Below, one piece after another: positions 17,748-26,900 of a stretch of DNA of 63,600 bases (the first letter of the stretch is position 1; each line of letters starts with the position of its first letter). The position numbers and the translations under genes are program-made. Source of the DNA: an uncultured Campylobacterales bacterium (lineage in GTDB: Bacteria; Campylobacterota; Campylobacteria; Campylobacterales; Sulfurimonadaceae); contig CAITKP010000102.1 of assembly GCA_903892995.1 (NCBI GenBank), positions 1 through 63,600 of the forward strand. Direction: 5' to 3'. The notes below the pieces were generated by a model that was not told the origin of the DNA, did no database searches, and saw nothing but the letters and a program-made list of their open reading frames with translations.

Positions 17748-18623
17748 TTACTTGGCTTGCTCTGTTGTTTGCTCTGATTTATCCTCATCTTGCACAACAT
17801 CTGGTTCGTTACTTTGATCTTTCATTTGAGTCTGATCCTCTTGTGGCTCTTGAGAACTTTTGTTCTCATCCGCAGAAGATGTATCCTTAGGAGTTTCATC
17901 TTGCTTTGGCACTGCCATAACTTCTTTATAGCTTTGAATCACAACACCTCTTCGCATCATAATCTTATAGATAATTGCAGAGCGATTTTTTACATATTTT
18001 TGATCGCCTAAGGGATTATATTTTATAGGATTTGGCAAAACTGAAGCTAAATGTGCAGCTTCTTGTGCACTGAGATTTTTCGCACTTTTACCATAATAAT
18101 GGTGCGCTGCGGCTTCTATACCAAAAATTCCATCGCCCCACTCTGCAACATTGAGATAGATCTCTAAAATACGACGTTTTGAGAGAGTTTTTTCAATTCT
18201 ATATGTGATGATCGCTTCTTTTATTTTACGAACAGGATTTTTACTTGGAGAGAGGTAAAGATTTTTTGAAAGCTGTTGAGAGATAGTACTGCCACCTGCA
18301 AGCGTTCCCTTTTTAATACTGCGCTCAAGTGCATTTTCCATCCCCTTGACATCAAAACCATCATGTTTATAAAAGCCATCATCCTCACCGATAAGTACCG
18401 CTTTTATAAGATTTGGAGATATCTGTTTGATACTCACCCATCTTTGATCGATCTTCATATCTCTATTTTCATCCGCCCATTGTGCTTCTCTGTACTCCAT
18501 AAATGCTGTTGGTATTGGATTATCTAGTTTCAAAGCCGCTACATCTGGCATGATAAGATAACGAAGAATATCAAGCAACATAAGAACAAAAACAACTAAA
18601 ACAATTTTAAAAAAAATTTTCAT
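17748..18623 (-). CDS. mtgA: monofunctional biosynthetic peptidoglycan transglycosylase with acidic tail
   Basis: MtgA (GT51) polymerises lipid II into glycan strands in the periplasm. It has one N-terminal membrane anchor (FFKIVLVVFVLMLLDILRYL) and the signatures GEDDGFYKHDGFD (catalytic Glu), GGSTISQQLSKNLYL, RKIKEAI and EIYLNVAEWG. The core ends at about residue 240. The last ~50 residues are a low-complexity Asp/Glu/Gln/Ser tail not normal for the family. The start at 18623 has GGAGT upstream. It probably stands alone or leads dsbD. Confidence 0.93.
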   Translation of the reverse strand: MKIFFKIVLVVFVLMLLDILRYLIMPDVAALKLDNPIPTAFMEYREAQWADENRDMKIDQRWVSIKQISPNLIKAVLIGEDDGFYKHDGFDVKGMENALERSIKKGTLAGGSTISQQLSKNLYLSPSKNPVRKIKEAIITYRIEKTLSKRRILEIYLNVAEWGDGIFGIEAAAHHYYGKSAKNLSAQEAAHLASVLPNPIKYNPLGDQKYVKNRSAIIYKIMMRRGVVIQSYKEVMAVPKQDETPKDTSSADENKSSQEPQEDQTQMKDQSNEPDVVQDEDKSEQTTEQAK

Positions 18624-18735
18624 AGGACTCCATTGTGTTTAAAAAAGATAAGATATCAAAATTTTACTTATATCTTTAAGCCAATCATCATAAAAATTGC
18701 TCTACCCTACACAAAATTAAAATCAAAGAACACCT

Positions 18736-20694
18736 ATGCAAAACAGATTAGCTTACGAAGATTCCCCCTATTTACAACAGCACAAGAGCAATCCCATAGA
18801 TTGGTTTCCTTGGTGCGATGAAGCATTTGAAACTGCCCAAAAAGAGAATAAACCTATCTTTATCTCCATCGGTTACAGCAGTTGCCATTGGTGTCATGTG
18901 ATGGAAAAAGAGGTTTTTGAAAATGAAGAGATTGCAAAATTTGTCAATGCGCACTTTATCTGTATAAAAGTGGATCGCGAAGAGCGACCAGATATCGATA
19001 AACATTACCAAGAGGTGTATCAGCTTTTAAATCGTCGCTCAGGCGGATGGCCAACCTCTATCTTTGCTACTCCGCAGAACAAGCCATTTTTTGCTGGAAC
19101 CTATATTCCACCCTACACAAAAGAGGAAGTAACAAACTCCATAGGATTCTCTGAAATCACAAAAGTTATCGCTGAAAAAATCGCTCAAAATGATACACAA
19201 CTTTTTAAAAATGCTGATGAAGTCGTAAACTTTTTAAAACCAAGCGAACATCCAAAAGAGGCTACAAAACTCAATGAAGATTTCTATAAAAACTTCCTTG
19301 TTCAGGCTGAGCGAAACTTTGAAAAAACATACGGAGGATTTTCGCACTCTCCAAAATTTCCACACACAGCTACTCTAAACACACTTTTAAATATCGCAAC
19401 ACTTTATGAAAATAAAGAAGCGAAAAAAATGGTAACTTTCACCCTAGACAATATGATAAAAGGTGGTATGTATGATCTTGTAGAGGGTGGATTTTGTCGC
19501 TACTCAACAGATGAAAAATGGCTCGTACCACATTTTGAAAAGATGACTTACGACAACGCCCTACTTTGTGAACTTTACACTAAGGCATATCTTGCATGCG
19601 AAGTGCCCGCTGGGTATAAGGAAGAAAACTACTTACATGTAGCCAAAAAAACAGCAGATTTTATGCTCTCATCTATGCAAGAAAACAATCTTTTTTATTC
19701 TGCAAGTGATGCTGATAGTGACGAAGGAGAGGGAAGTTATTTTACCTATGCAAAAGAGGAAGTATGTTCTGCACTAGAGAAACACGGCTATGAAAAAAAT
19801 GAGATTGCATCAATCATAAAACACTTACATGTAAGCGATCATGGAAACTTTGAAGAGCGTAATATTATACGATATGAAGAGAGCGTCAAAAGTGAATGGT
19901 ATGAAAATGTCATAAATATTTTAAGCTCCCTTCGAACACAAAGAGAGTATCCATTTATCGATAAGAAGGTGCAAACTTCGTGGAATGCGATGATGATAAA
20001 AGCACTTTTCACCCTTAGCAATATTGATCTTCGTTATAAAGAGATCGCCATTACACATATGGATGCACTTTTAAAAACAATGTTTATAGATGGTGAGCTT
20101 TATCACTCTACACTTATTCATAAAGAACCAAAAGTAAAAGCGTTTTTAGAGGATTATGCATATATCGGTGTCGCTTTGATAGCCGCTTATGAGGTTTCTT
20201 GTGATGAACTTTACCTCATCCATGCACAAAGATTTGCAAATAAAGCACTTGAAGAGTTTTATGATAAAGGCAGATGGTTTTTTAGCAAAGGAGAGTTTAC
20301 AACACAAGCACAGATCAGTGACAACACCTATCCATCGACTGTAAGTGTTATGATCGATCTGCTTCTCTCTCTTGGTTCTTTAGTAGAAGAGAAATATAGA
20401 ACCTTTGCTTTTAAAACACTAGAATATAACTCTTATGATCTAGGACGAAAACCCATCTTTGCTCCCTATATGCTAGATCAGATGTTACGTTATCTCAAAG
20501 AGGATCGAGTAATCAAGTCAAATAGTAAAAATCTGCAAATGAGCAGCATCGATATCGCGCATATAAACTATCCATATATCTTAAAAAAGGCTACAATGGA
20601 TGAAGATTTTTTAGTTTGCGGAACAAATAGCTGTTTTGCAAACACCAAAGAGAGCACAAAACTCCAAGAACTTATTTTAAATTCACTCACATAA
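18736..20694 (+). CDS. DUF255 thioredoxin-like/glycoside-fold protein (YyaL family)
   Basis: The 652-residue protein matches the YyaL/SPATA20 family. The N-terminal DUF255 domain is thioredoxin-like: [20 protein letters not shown], then [17 protein letters not shown] with a CHWC active-site pair, then [12 protein letters not shown] large alpha-toroid like N-acylglucosamine 2-epimerases follows ([50 protein letters not shown]). The biochemical role is not established; a thiol-redox or sugar-modifying role is suggested by the folds. Two palindromes lie inside (19633 near copy, 19825 exact), both read L-H-V. It is followed 12 bp later by ppk2. Confidence 0.88.
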   Translation: MQNRLAYEDSPYLQQHKSNPIDWFPWCDEAFETAQKENKPIFISIGYSSCHWCHVMEKEVFENEEIAKFVNAHFICIKVDREERPDIDKHYQEVYQLLNRRSGGWPTSIFATPQNKPFFAGTYIPPYTKEEVTNSIGFSEITKVIAEKIAQNDTQLFKNADEVVNFLKPSEHPKEATKLNEDFYKNFLVQAERNFEKTYGGFSHSPKFPHTATLNTLLNIATLYENKEAKKMVTFTLDNMIKGGMYDLVEGGFCRYSTDEKWLVPHFEKMTYDNALLCELYTKAYLACEVPAGYKEENYLHVAKKTADFMLSSMQENNLFYSASDADSDEGEGSYFTYAKEEVCSALEKHGYEKNEIASIIKHLHVSDHGNFEERNIIRYEESVKSEWYENVINILSSLRTQREYPFIDKKVQTSWNAMMIKALFTLSNIDLRYKEIAITHMDALLKTMFIDGELYHSTLIHKEPKVKAFLEDYAYIGVALIAAYEVSCDELYLIHAQRFANKALEEFYDKGRWFFSKGEFTTQAQISDNTYPSTVSVMIDLLLSLGSLVEEKYRTFAFKTLEYNSYDLGRKPIFAPYMLDQMLRYLKEDRVIKSNSKNLQMSSIDIAHINYPYILKKATMDEDFLVCGTNSCFANTKESTKLQELILNSLT

Positions 20695-20706
20695 AAAGGA
20701 AAAAAG

Positions 20707-21579
20707 ATGCCAAAACAAAAAGAACAAAAACAAAAAGAGCCAAAACAAAAAGAAAAAAATGAACAAAAAGAAGAAAAAAGCAAAATGGTAACTGTTGAGA
20801 TCAAAAAATCTCAGTTGGTTTATGAAAAGGATCTTCAAACCTTGCAGATCGAACTTTTAAAGATGCAAAACCATATCAAAGAAACAGGAAAAAAACTTCT
20901 GCTTATCTTTGAGGGGCGTGATGCTGCTGGAAAAGGAGGAACCATCAAGCGTATAACCGAACATCTCAATCCTCGTGGAGCAAGAGTCGTTGCTCTTGAC
21001 AAACCATCCGATACAGAAAAAACACAATGGTATTTTCAAAGATATGCCTCTCACTTGCCCTCTGCTGGGGAGATAGTTCTTTTTGACAGAAGCTGGTATA
21101 ACCGTGGTGGCGTTGAACCTGTTATGGGATTTTGTACACCTGAAGAGCATGAAGATTTTTTACGCTCAGTTCCCGCTTTTGAGAGAATGCTCATGAATTC
21201 AGGAATCCAGATTCTTAAATTTTATTTTTCTGTATCAAAGGATGTGCAAGCAAAAAGATTTAAAGAGAGAAAAAGTGACCCCCTCAAGCATTTTAAAATC
21301 TCTCCAGTTGATGAAAAAGCACAAATCTTATGGGAAAAATATACAGTTGCAAAATACTCTATGCTTCTTGCCTCTCATACACCTGGAACACCTTGGACGA
21401 TTGTACGCTCAGATAATAAAAAAACGGCGCGTATTAACTGTATTAAGCATATAATCTCGCACGTAGAATATCCAGATAAAATTTCAAATGATTTTTTAGA
21501 AATTGACAAAAATATTATTCTTGATGGAAATGATGAAGTCAGGTTTATGGAATCAAAAATGAATATCAAAATGGACTAA
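20707..21579 (+). CDS. ppk2: polyphosphate kinase 2
   Basis: A PPK2-family enzyme moves phosphate between polyphosphate and nucleotides. It shows Walker A (EGRDAAGKGGTIKRI), a lid/Walker B region (LFDRSWYNRGGVEPVMGF) and ERKSDPLKHFKISP, the normal single-domain layout. The first ~25 residues are an unusual run of K-Q-K-E type repeats (PKQKEQKQKEPKQKEKNEQK), probably a disordered charged extension. ADP versus GDP/AMP preference cannot be read from sequence. Start ATG with AAAAGGAAAAAAG upstream; likely cotranscribed with the DUF255 gene. Confidence 0.95.
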   Translation: MPKQKEQKQKEPKQKEKNEQKEEKSKMVTVEIKKSQLVYEKDLQTLQIELLKMQNHIKETGKKLLLIFEGRDAAGKGGTIKRITEHLNPRGARVVALDKPSDTEKTQWYFQRYASHLPSAGEIVLFDRSWYNRGGVEPVMGFCTPEEHEDFLRSVPAFERMLMNSGIQILKFYFSVSKDVQAKRFKERKSDPLKHFKISPVDEKAQILWEKYTVAKYSMLLASHTPGTPWTIVRSDNKKTARINCIKHIISHVEYPDKISNDFLEIDKNIILDGNDEVRFMESKMNIKMD

Positions 21580-21605
21580 TAAACAAGAGACCATAAAGAG
21601 GAAAA

Positions 21606-22787
21606 ATGAAAAAAATAGTAGTGAGTGTTCTGTGTATAGTAGCACTATATGCAGATGAGACTCCACTCTCAACACAAAAACAAGAAACATTGCAACTAAA
21701 ACGTAAACAGATACAAGAGGATATACAAGCATCTTCAAAAAGCTGGATCTCTCCTTTGATCCTCTCCCTTTCACTCAATGAAAATAAAAGTGCTAGTAAT
21801 GACACAAGTGAAGTTAAAAATGCATCTCTCCAATGGAATCAAGATATCTTTCGAAGTGGTGGTATTACTTACACAATGCAGCTTGCAAATGCCAATGGAG
21901 CTGCAAATCTTTTAGGCGTAGATATCCAAGAAGCCGCTTATCTTAAATCTCTTTATACACTTAAAGTGCAATGTGAACGTGATGCCAAAGCTCAAAAGCA
22001 GAGTGAACTGACTCTTAAAAATATGGATATTGATCTCTTGATGACCAAAGCAAAATATAAAGCTGGTCTTTCAGATCTTAGCCAACTTAATCAATCTACA
22101 ATCAATCGAGACACAGCAAGAACAAATCTCATCGTTGTCAAAAATGCTCTTCAAAGTGAGAGATATGAACTTCAAAAAATCGCCAACAACACCGATAACC
22201 TAAAAATTCCAGAGTTTGCTCTTCTCTCCAAAAAAGAGTATTTGGCTCAAAACCTTGAGCTCTTACATTACAATAAGCAAGATCTCTCTACACAAATAGC
22301 ATGGAAAAACAAGTGTTCAAGCTACTTTCCAAAACTAGCACTCAACGCCTCTTATGGGTACTCAAAGAATAGCTATTCATCTCCATACGCTTCGGATTAT
22401 GAGGGTAACACTTACAACTATGGGCTTACTCTTTCTATGCCTCTCATCGATGTAAGTGCGCTCAACTCTGTAGAATCAGCGAAACTACAATACCTTCAAA
22501 CAAAAAGCGCACAAAACGATAGACATATTGAACTAGAATCTGAATATGACAAGCATGTAAACAATATAGAAAACTATAAAGAAAAAATCGCTTTAGCAGA
22601 TGAGATGATCAAGATGTATGATGAGCTTTATGGTTTTACTAAAAATCAAGTCATAGCAGGCTTTAAATCTCAATATGATTTGGATTCTTTACAAAACTCT
22701 GTTTCTATCCAAAAAATTGAAAAAGAGATACAAAACTACAATATTACCATCGAAAAAATAGCACTCTATTTCGATACAAAACACTAA
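21606..22787 (+). CDS. TolC-family outer membrane efflux protein
   Basis: The 393-residue protein has a short signal peptide (MKKIVVSVLCIVALYA) and long heptad-rich helices with two beta-strand repeats (SLQWNQDIFRSGGITY; YNYGLTLSMPLIDVSAL), the OEP/TolC pattern. Such trimers form the outer membrane channel of tripartite pumps. It is the first gene of a four-gene export operon; the adaptor starts 10 bp downstream. AAGAGGAAAA is the ribosome site. It is somewhat shorter than E. coli TolC. Confidence 0.88.
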   Translation: MKKIVVSVLCIVALYADETPLSTQKQETLQLKRKQIQEDIQASSKSWISPLILSLSLNENKSASNDTSEVKNASLQWNQDIFRSGGITYTMQLANANGAANLLGVDIQEAAYLKSLYTLKVQCERDAKAQKQSELTLKNMDIDLLMTKAKYKAGLSDLSQLNQSTINRDTARTNLIVVKNALQSERYELQKIANNTDNLKIPEFALLSKKEYLAQNLELLHYNKQDLSTQIAWKNKCSSYFPKLALNASYGYSKNSYSSPYASDYEGNTYNYGLTLSMPLIDVSALNSVESAKLQYLQTKSAQNDRHIELESEYDKHVNNIENYKEKIALADEMIKMYDELYGFTKNQVIAGFKSQYDLDSLQNSVSIQKIEKEIQNYNITIEKIALYFDTKH

Positions 22788-22796
22788 GGAAACAAT

Positions 22797-24005
22797 ATGG
22801 AAGAGATGAATAAAGTGACACAATATAAAAAAAGCGGGTTGATATGGAAAATCTTTGTTGCCGCTTTTGTTGTGATTCTTGGCTTTATAGCTTATAAGTT
22901 TTTGGTTCCTAAAGAGGAAAAAAATGAGTTTACTTATGTTAGTGAACCGCTTAAAAAAGGCTCCTTAACAGTCAGTGTCTCCGCAACGGGAAATATCCAG
23001 CCAGTTGAACAGGTGAATGTAGGAAGTGAAGTTTCAGGAACAATTGAAAAAGTGTTTGTTGATTATAATGATGTTGTCAAAAAGGGTCAACTCTTAGCGC
23101 AGATCGATAGAACAAAATATGAAAGTAGCCTCAAAAAAGCGCAAGCTTCGCTCGCCTCTGCAAATGCAAATCTACAAAATATGCAAGCAGGCCTTTATAA
23201 AGCAGAATCGATCATTTCAAGAGATAAAATGCTTCGTGAATCTACAAATGGAGCACTTCCATCCAAAAATGATTGGGATAATGACTACGCATCTTACATG
23301 ATGGCAAAAGCGCAGATAAGTAGTGCAAAAGCACAAATAGAACAAGCTGAACAAGGACTTATCTCAGCACAATATGACTTGCAAAAAACAAATATCTACT
23401 CTCCAGTCGATGGTACCATTTTAGTAAAAAGCGTTGATGCAGGACAAACAGTTGCTGCATCTTTTCAAACACCAACTCTCTTTAGCATCGCAAAAGATCT
23501 CACTAAGATGCAACTCCAAGCGACTATTGATGAAGCAGATATTGCTAAAGTGAAAAAGGATCAAAACGTCTCCTTTAATGTTGATGCCTATCCGCATACC
23601 GAGTTTAAAACTTCTATCTCTCAAGTGCGTGTAAACTCTGCAATTGTCGATGGTGTCGTGACCTATCTTGCTATTATGGATTATGACAACTCAAAACTAC
23701 TTTTACGCCCTGGAATGAGTGCAGATATTGATATTGCAACGCAAACGATTCCAAACACATTTCTTGTATCAAAAGCTGCTTTACTTTTTATTCCTGTAAA
23801 ACCTAAACCCAAAGGACTTTTTAGTTCCAAAGCGAAAGAGGACGTAAAAATAGATCCCAAACCCCATATTTGGATTTTACAAAATAACCAACCTAAAAAA
23901 ATCTATGTAAAAATTCTTGGCAATAATGGAGCAACAAGCGCTATTAGTTCTGCTGAGATTAAAGAGGGAGATAAAGTTATCATCACTCAGGAAAAACATC
24001 AATGA
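22797..24005 (+). CDS. macA: MacA-type periplasmic adaptor (HlyD/RND family)
   Basis: A 402-residue membrane fusion protein with one N-terminal membrane anchor (IWKIFVAAFVVILGFIAYKF), a lipoyl/barrel-sandwich half (SVSATGNIQPVEQVNVGSEV; VKKGQLLAQID), an alpha-hairpin, the second half (YSPVDGTILVKSVDAGQTV) and beta-barrel/membrane-proximal domains. In MacAB-TolC systems it bridges permease and outer membrane channel. Its last bases overlap the ATPase start by 4. Substrate (macrolides, lipids, peptides) is not visible. Confidence 0.9.
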   Translation: MEEMNKVTQYKKSGLIWKIFVAAFVVILGFIAYKFLVPKEEKNEFTYVSEPLKKGSLTVSVSATGNIQPVEQVNVGSEVSGTIEKVFVDYNDVVKKGQLLAQIDRTKYESSLKKAQASLASANANLQNMQAGLYKAESIISRDKMLRESTNGALPSKNDWDNDYASYMMAKAQISSAKAQIEQAEQGLISAQYDLQKTNIYSPVDGTILVKSVDAGQTVAASFQTPTLFSIAKDLTKMQLQATIDEADIAKVKKDQNVSFNVDAYPHTEFKTSISQVRVNSAIVDGVVTYLAIMDYDNSKLLLRPGMSADIDIATQTIPNTFLVSKAALLFIPVKPKPKGLFSSKAKEDVKIDPKPHIWILQNNQPKKIYVKILGNNGATSAISSAEIKEGDKVIITQEKHQ

Positions 24006-24682
24006 TAGAGCTTGGAGGCATCAACAAAGTCTATGGAACATCTGAAGCATCATCCACTGTTTTAAAAGATGTTAATTTAAAAATAAAAGAGGGAGAATTC
24101 GTCGCCATAATGGGACCAAGCGGAAGCGGAAAATCTACTCTTTTAAATATTCTTGGTACGCTTGATGTACCAAGCTCAGGTAAATATACTTTTTTAGATA
24201 CCGATGTCACCTCGCTTACAAAAGATCAAAGATCACTTTTTAGACGCTATCTTCTTGGCTTTATCTTTCAAGGGTTTAACCTTCTAAAAAAAACAACAGC
24301 CATTGACAATGTCGAGATGCCACTTATCTATCTTGGAGTCAAAGCAAAAGAGCGCCGAGAGAGAGCTTACGAAGCGCTCAAAAGTGTTGGTTTAGAAAAT
24401 CGTGCAGAGTATGAGCCCTCAAAACTCTCAGGCGGACAGCAGCAGCGTGTAGCGATTGCTAGAGCAATAGTAACAAATCCAAAAGTGCTGATCGCCGATG
24501 AGCCAACTGGAAATCTCGACACTTCAAGAAGCCATGAAATTATGCAAATCCTTCAAGAGTTCAACAAAAATGGCATTACTATCATAATGGTCACGCACGA
24601 AGAGGAGATCGCATCATACGCTTCAAGAGTCTTACATGTAAGAGATGGAATACTAGAAAAAGAGGTACATAATGCTCATTAA
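24002..24682 (+). CDS. MacB/LolD-type ABC transporter ATP-binding protein
   Basis: The 226-residue ATPase has Walker [11 protein letters not shown]-loop FIFQGFNLL, signature [15 protein letters not shown], Walker [13 protein letters not shown] and switch His in VTHEEEIA. In E. coli MacB this domain is fused to the permease; here it is a separate gene overlapping the permease gene by 11 bp. An exact palindrome (24632-24641) encodes the LHVR close to the C-terminus. Confidence 0.95.
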   Translation: MIELGGINKVYGTSEASSTVLKDVNLKIKEGEFVAIMGPSGSGKSTLLNILGTLDVPSSGKYTFLDTDVTSLTKDQRSLFRRYLLGFIFQGFNLLKKTTAIDNVEMPLIYLGVKAKERRERAYEALKSVGLENRAEYEPSKLSGGQQQRVAIARAIVTNPKVLIADEPTGNLDTSRSHEIMQILQEFNKNGITIIMVTHEEEIASYASRVLHVRDGILEKEVHNAH

Positions 24683-25883
24683 CGCTTTTCTTCAAGCTCT
24701 CCGCGAGATAAGACGCAATCTCATGCGCTCTTTGCTTACTGCTATGGGTATTGTCATCGGTATCGCTTCTGTTATTGCTATGGTAAACATCGGTAAAGGT
24801 GCGAGTCTTTCCATCACAAACAGTATCTCCAAACTTGGAAGCAATATCTTGTTCCTCACTCCAGGGCAACAACATGGTCCAGGGGGACAATCCGCCGTTG
24901 CCATTCCTTTTAAAACAAAAGATGTCGATCTCCTTAGAGAGTCCATTACAGCCCTTGAGGCGATCTCAGCGGTGGAGAGCTCAACGATGACAGCTCTCTA
25001 TGGCGATCAAAACTATCAAACGAGTATCAAAGGGATTGAAAACGACTATTTCAAGATTCAAGAGTTTAGCTTTCATGAGGGACGCGATTTTACAAACAAT
25101 GAATTGCGTAGTGGCTTAAATAGCTGTGTTTTAGGAAAAACTGTTGTGGATAAACTTTTTATCAAAGGCGAGGACCCAATTGGTAAAAAACTGCGTCTGC
25201 AAAAGTTTTCTTGTGAAGTTGTAGGTGTTCTTAATCCAAAAGGTGCCAATACTTTTGGGATGGATCAAGATGATGTGATATTAGTACCACTCAAGATGTT
25301 TCTTCGCCGTATCAGCGGCAATGACAATGTTCATCTCATCATGGTAAAGGTAAAAGAGAATATTCCGCTTGAAGAAGCAACCGTACAGATTAGCCAGCTC
25401 ATCCATGAAAGACGCCATCTCAAAGCAGATGAAGAGGATAATTTTTCGGTTCGCAATATGTCCGCTCTCTTAGATACTATCTCGCAAATCACAGGAATGC
25501 TCACAATTATGCTTGGCGCAGTTGCTGCAATCTCGCTCATCGTTGGAGGAATTGGGATTATGAATATCATGCTTGTCTCAGTAACTGAGAGAACTCGCGA
25601 GATCGGTATCCGTATGGCAATCGGTGCGATGCCTCAAGATATTCTTATCCAGTTTCTTATTGAAGCGATTGTGCTCTCAGGTCTTGGAGGCATTGTTGGA
25701 GTAATTTTTGGGATCTCTATCACAATGGTAGTAAGCCATTTTATGCATTTCACACTTATCATTGATCCAACTATTACCATCATCTCACTTCTCTTTTCGA
25801 TGTTAATTGGAATCGTATTTGGAATCATTCCAGCAAGAAAAGCATCCAATATGAATCCCATTGATGCTTTGAGATATGAATAA
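24672..25883 (+). CDS. MacB-type ABC transporter permease
   Basis: The 403-residue protein has the MacB permease layout: N-terminal helix (LLTAMGIVIGIASVIAMVNI), a large periplasmic domain (about 45-275), then three C-terminal helices with GGIGIMNIMLVSVTERTREI and IPARKASNMNPIDALRYE, the FtsX/MacB signature. It works with the preceding ATPase and adaptor as a mechanotransmission exporter. Last gene of the operon, convergent with the VanY-type gene. Confidence 0.94.
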   Translation: MLINAFLQALREIRRNLMRSLLTAMGIVIGIASVIAMVNIGKGASLSITNSISKLGSNILFLTPGQQHGPGGQSAVAIPFKTKDVDLLRESITALEAISAVESSTMTALYGDQNYQTSIKGIENDYFKIQEFSFHEGRDFTNNELRSGLNSCVLGKTVVDKLFIKGEDPIGKKLRLQKFSCEVVGVLNPKGANTFGMDQDDVILVPLKMFLRRISGNDNVHLIMVKVKENIPLEEATVQISQLIHERRHLKADEEDNFSVRNMSALLDTISQITGMLTIMLGAVAAISLIVGGIGIMNIMLVSVTERTREIGIRMAIGAMPQDILIQFLIEAIVLSGLGGIVGVIFGISITMVVSHFMHFTLIIDPTITIISLLFSMLIGIVFGIIPARKASNMNPIDALRYE

Positions 25884-25901
25884 ACTAAAGTGTTATTTCT
25901 T

Positions 25902-26729
25902 CTACACCTTTACATGCCATGGTTCATAGCGAACACCGAGCTGATTTTCCATGCCATATCTAAGACTTATAAACCCATCTTTTGCTGCTTGCTTAAAGAC
26001 ATCAGTATCAGCAAAACGGTCAGTGAAATTTTGCGTTAAAGAGAGTCTCTTACTCCCAATATCAAAATCCCCTACCCCATGATAAGAGTAACCAGGAGGT
26101 GCTATTGTTCTTGAAGCCATCGAAAGATTATAGTTGCACTCTTTTGTTTTTTTCATAAAAAGATATGTTTGTTTTACAACACTTCGAATACCCGAAGTCA
26201 TATAAACATCTTCGCCAATAGTCTCTTTAATCTTTTGAAATTTATCCACAGTTTTACCATCAAAACAGAGTATTCCATTTTTCTGAGTCAACTTAGAAGT
26301 ATTGATTCTCGCGTCAAAATCAGTAAGCGGTTTATCTCCATAAAATCCATATTTTGAAGCATCAAAATTGAAAAGATCTTCGAGATAGTTCATCTCATCT
26401 TTGGAAAAGGATACAAGTGCAGAAGCTTGAGTGATATCCAAAGCACTATATTTTACATATCCTACTGAGTACAATAAAGAGGAGAGTTTTTTGTATGAAG
26501 AGTTAAACACTTCTTTTTCTGAGTTTCGTACATAAAGGTCATTACTATCTGGAACATCAGGGCGAGACATTTTTTTTAAATATACTTTTATATCGGCAAT
26601 ATTGGGGATACCATACTTGTCACAAAAGAGAAGTTCATCCGAAGCGGCAAATAAATAGGGAGCCTGAAACATCATAGTAGTAATACCAATATGTTTTAAA
26701 AACAAACGTCTGTCAATAATGGTACACAC
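25902..26729 (-). CDS. VanY-type D,D-carboxypeptidase with twin-arginine-like signal
   Basis: The 275-residue M15B-type LAS metallopeptidase would trim D-Ala-D-Ala from peptidoglycan peptides in the periplasm. Zinc motifs are SYHGVGDFD and the C-terminal EPWH; ASRTIAPPG and TSGIRS match the family. The N-terminus has RRLFLKHIGITTMM..APYLFA, a twin-arginine-like signal, unusual for this family. The start is GTG at 26729, the only plausible codon that keeps the twin Arg near the N-terminus; the ribosome site is poor. About 170 bp without a gene separate it from the thrC end, holding AT-rich sequence and the 24-bp palindrome. Confidence 0.8.
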   Translation of the reverse strand: MCTIIDRRLFLKHIGITTMMFQAPYLFAASDELLFCDKYGIPNIADIKVYLKKMSRPDVPDSNDLYVRNSEKEVFNSSYKKLSSLLYSVGYVKYSALDITQASALVSFSKDEMNYLEDLFNFDASKYGFYGDKPLTDFDARINTSKLTQKNGILCFDGKTVDKFQKIKETIGEDVYMTSGIRSVVKQTYLFMKKTKECNYNLSMASRTIAPPGYSYHGVGDFDIGSKRLSLTQNFTDRFADTDVFKQAAKDGFISLRYGMENQLGVRYEPWHVKV

Positions 26730-26862
26730 TCCATACTATTTTATAGTTTTAGCTTCAATATTTTTATAGAAGCATAGCAAATTTCACATATTAAAACAAT
26801 AGAATAATGCAAAAAAAATATACAATTAATTGAAAAATGGGAATTAAAACTGTTTTTATTGT

Positions 26863-26886
26863 CTAAGCCTTACATGTAAGGCTTAG
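26863..26886. repeat. 24-bp perfect palindrome centred on the dispersed motif
   Basis: An exact TTACATGTAA copy (26870-26879) is extended symmetrically by CTAAGCC on one side and GGCTTAG on the other. It lies 15 bp downstream of the thrC stop. As RNA from the minus strand it forms a hairpin but is followed by an A-rich, not U-rich, run. Confidence 0.9.
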
Positions 26887-26900
26887 AGATAGAACTTTAG

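Noticed and set aside
21606-25883. A type I secretion system
   Set aside because: The ATPase and permease have MacB/LolD-type signatures, not HlyB-type, and there is no RTX substrate gene nearby.
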